NCBI GenBank assembly: GCA_023264735.1
Contig: JAHFVD010000078.1
Span: 1-33,245, forward strand
Origin: Mycobacterium sp.
GTDB taxonomy: Bacteria > Actinomycetota > Actinomycetes > Mycobacteriales > Mycobacteriaceae
Reading direction: 5' to 3'
Length of the DNA: 33,245 nucleotides
Of the stretch, positions 33,230-33,245 are shown piece by piece. The notes beneath the pieces were generated by a model. The model was given only the letters and a program-made list of their open reading frames with translations. It searched no databases and was not told the DNA's origin. Position numbers and translations under genes: made by a program. Each line of letters begins with the position of its first letter. Positions within the stretch are counted from its first letter, which is position 1.

Positions 33230-33245
33230 CATCAATGTCGGACCC

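Larger units (their letters stand above)
31640..33245 (-). mobile_element. IS110-family insertion sequence (boundaries not resolved)
   Basis: The element contains a full-length DEDD transposase and, before it, a structured non-coding leader. IS110 elements lack long terminal inverted repeats, so their ends cannot be read directly here, and the leader side runs to or past the window edge. The coordinates are outer limits, not exact ends. Confidence 0.7.

Overview
The window looks like a chromosomal segment of a mycobacterium, probably an environmental, Mycolicibacterium-type species. It is GC-rich and uses many GTG starts. As I recall the M. tuberculosis map, the order glmM, two small conserved genes (Rv3440c/Rv3439c-like), glmS, nnr, gadB, alr, tsaE, tsaB, rimI, tsaD, groES, groEL1 follows the Rv3441c to Rv3417c block. 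The His-rich tail of GroEL1, the CIRCE site before groES and the F420-type enzymes also fit. No database search was run; family assignments rest on visible motifs and remembered homologues.

Layout. 1-3340: the tail of an unrecognised gene, a strong terminator, glmM, and an overlapping pair made of a small type VII secretion-like protein and an Ala/Pro-rich acidic protein. 3431-5366 (minus): an LLM-type (F420-like) oxidoreductase with a palindromic operator candidate in front of it, and an alpha/beta-hydrolase-fold protein with no nucleophile serine. 5421-10664 (plus): glmS, nnr, gadB and a Ddn-like protein. 10645-16933: an accessory metabolic block with a dimethylglycine/sarcosine dehydrogenase-like flavoprotein, a choline-kinase-like protein, a HAD hydrolase, a second kinase-like phosphotransferase and a GntR/UTRA regulator. 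17030-21978: a tightly overlapping run of alr, an alpha/beta hydrolase, tsaE, tsaB, rimI and tsaD, which combines cell-wall D-alanine supply with the t6A tRNA modification machinery. 21975-22675: two decayed hydrolase genes in a row. 22717-24944: groES and groEL1 with CIRCE control and a strong terminator.

Downstream of groEL1 the segment becomes mosaic. A VOC-family gene is followed by a short relic of the groEL1 3' end (last codons, stop and terminator). Then comes a lower-GC island with a minus-strand gene pair: a protein with a C-terminal HEPN-like domain (Rx4H motif) and a seven-helix membrane protein. This pair is the best candidate in the window for an undescribed system, possibly defensive. 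Two secreted proteins follow, then another related terminator, a membrane-bound HAMP/class III adenylate cyclase, an OsmC-type protein and a small excalibur-domain secreted protein.

The window ends in an IS110-family element on the minus strand. Its transposase carries an extra helix-turn-helix tail, and a structured non-coding segment precedes it that could be a bridge RNA. Up to four related copies of the groEL1-type terminator sequence mark the joints of this mosaic region, which suggests that homologous recombination at these repeats shaped it.
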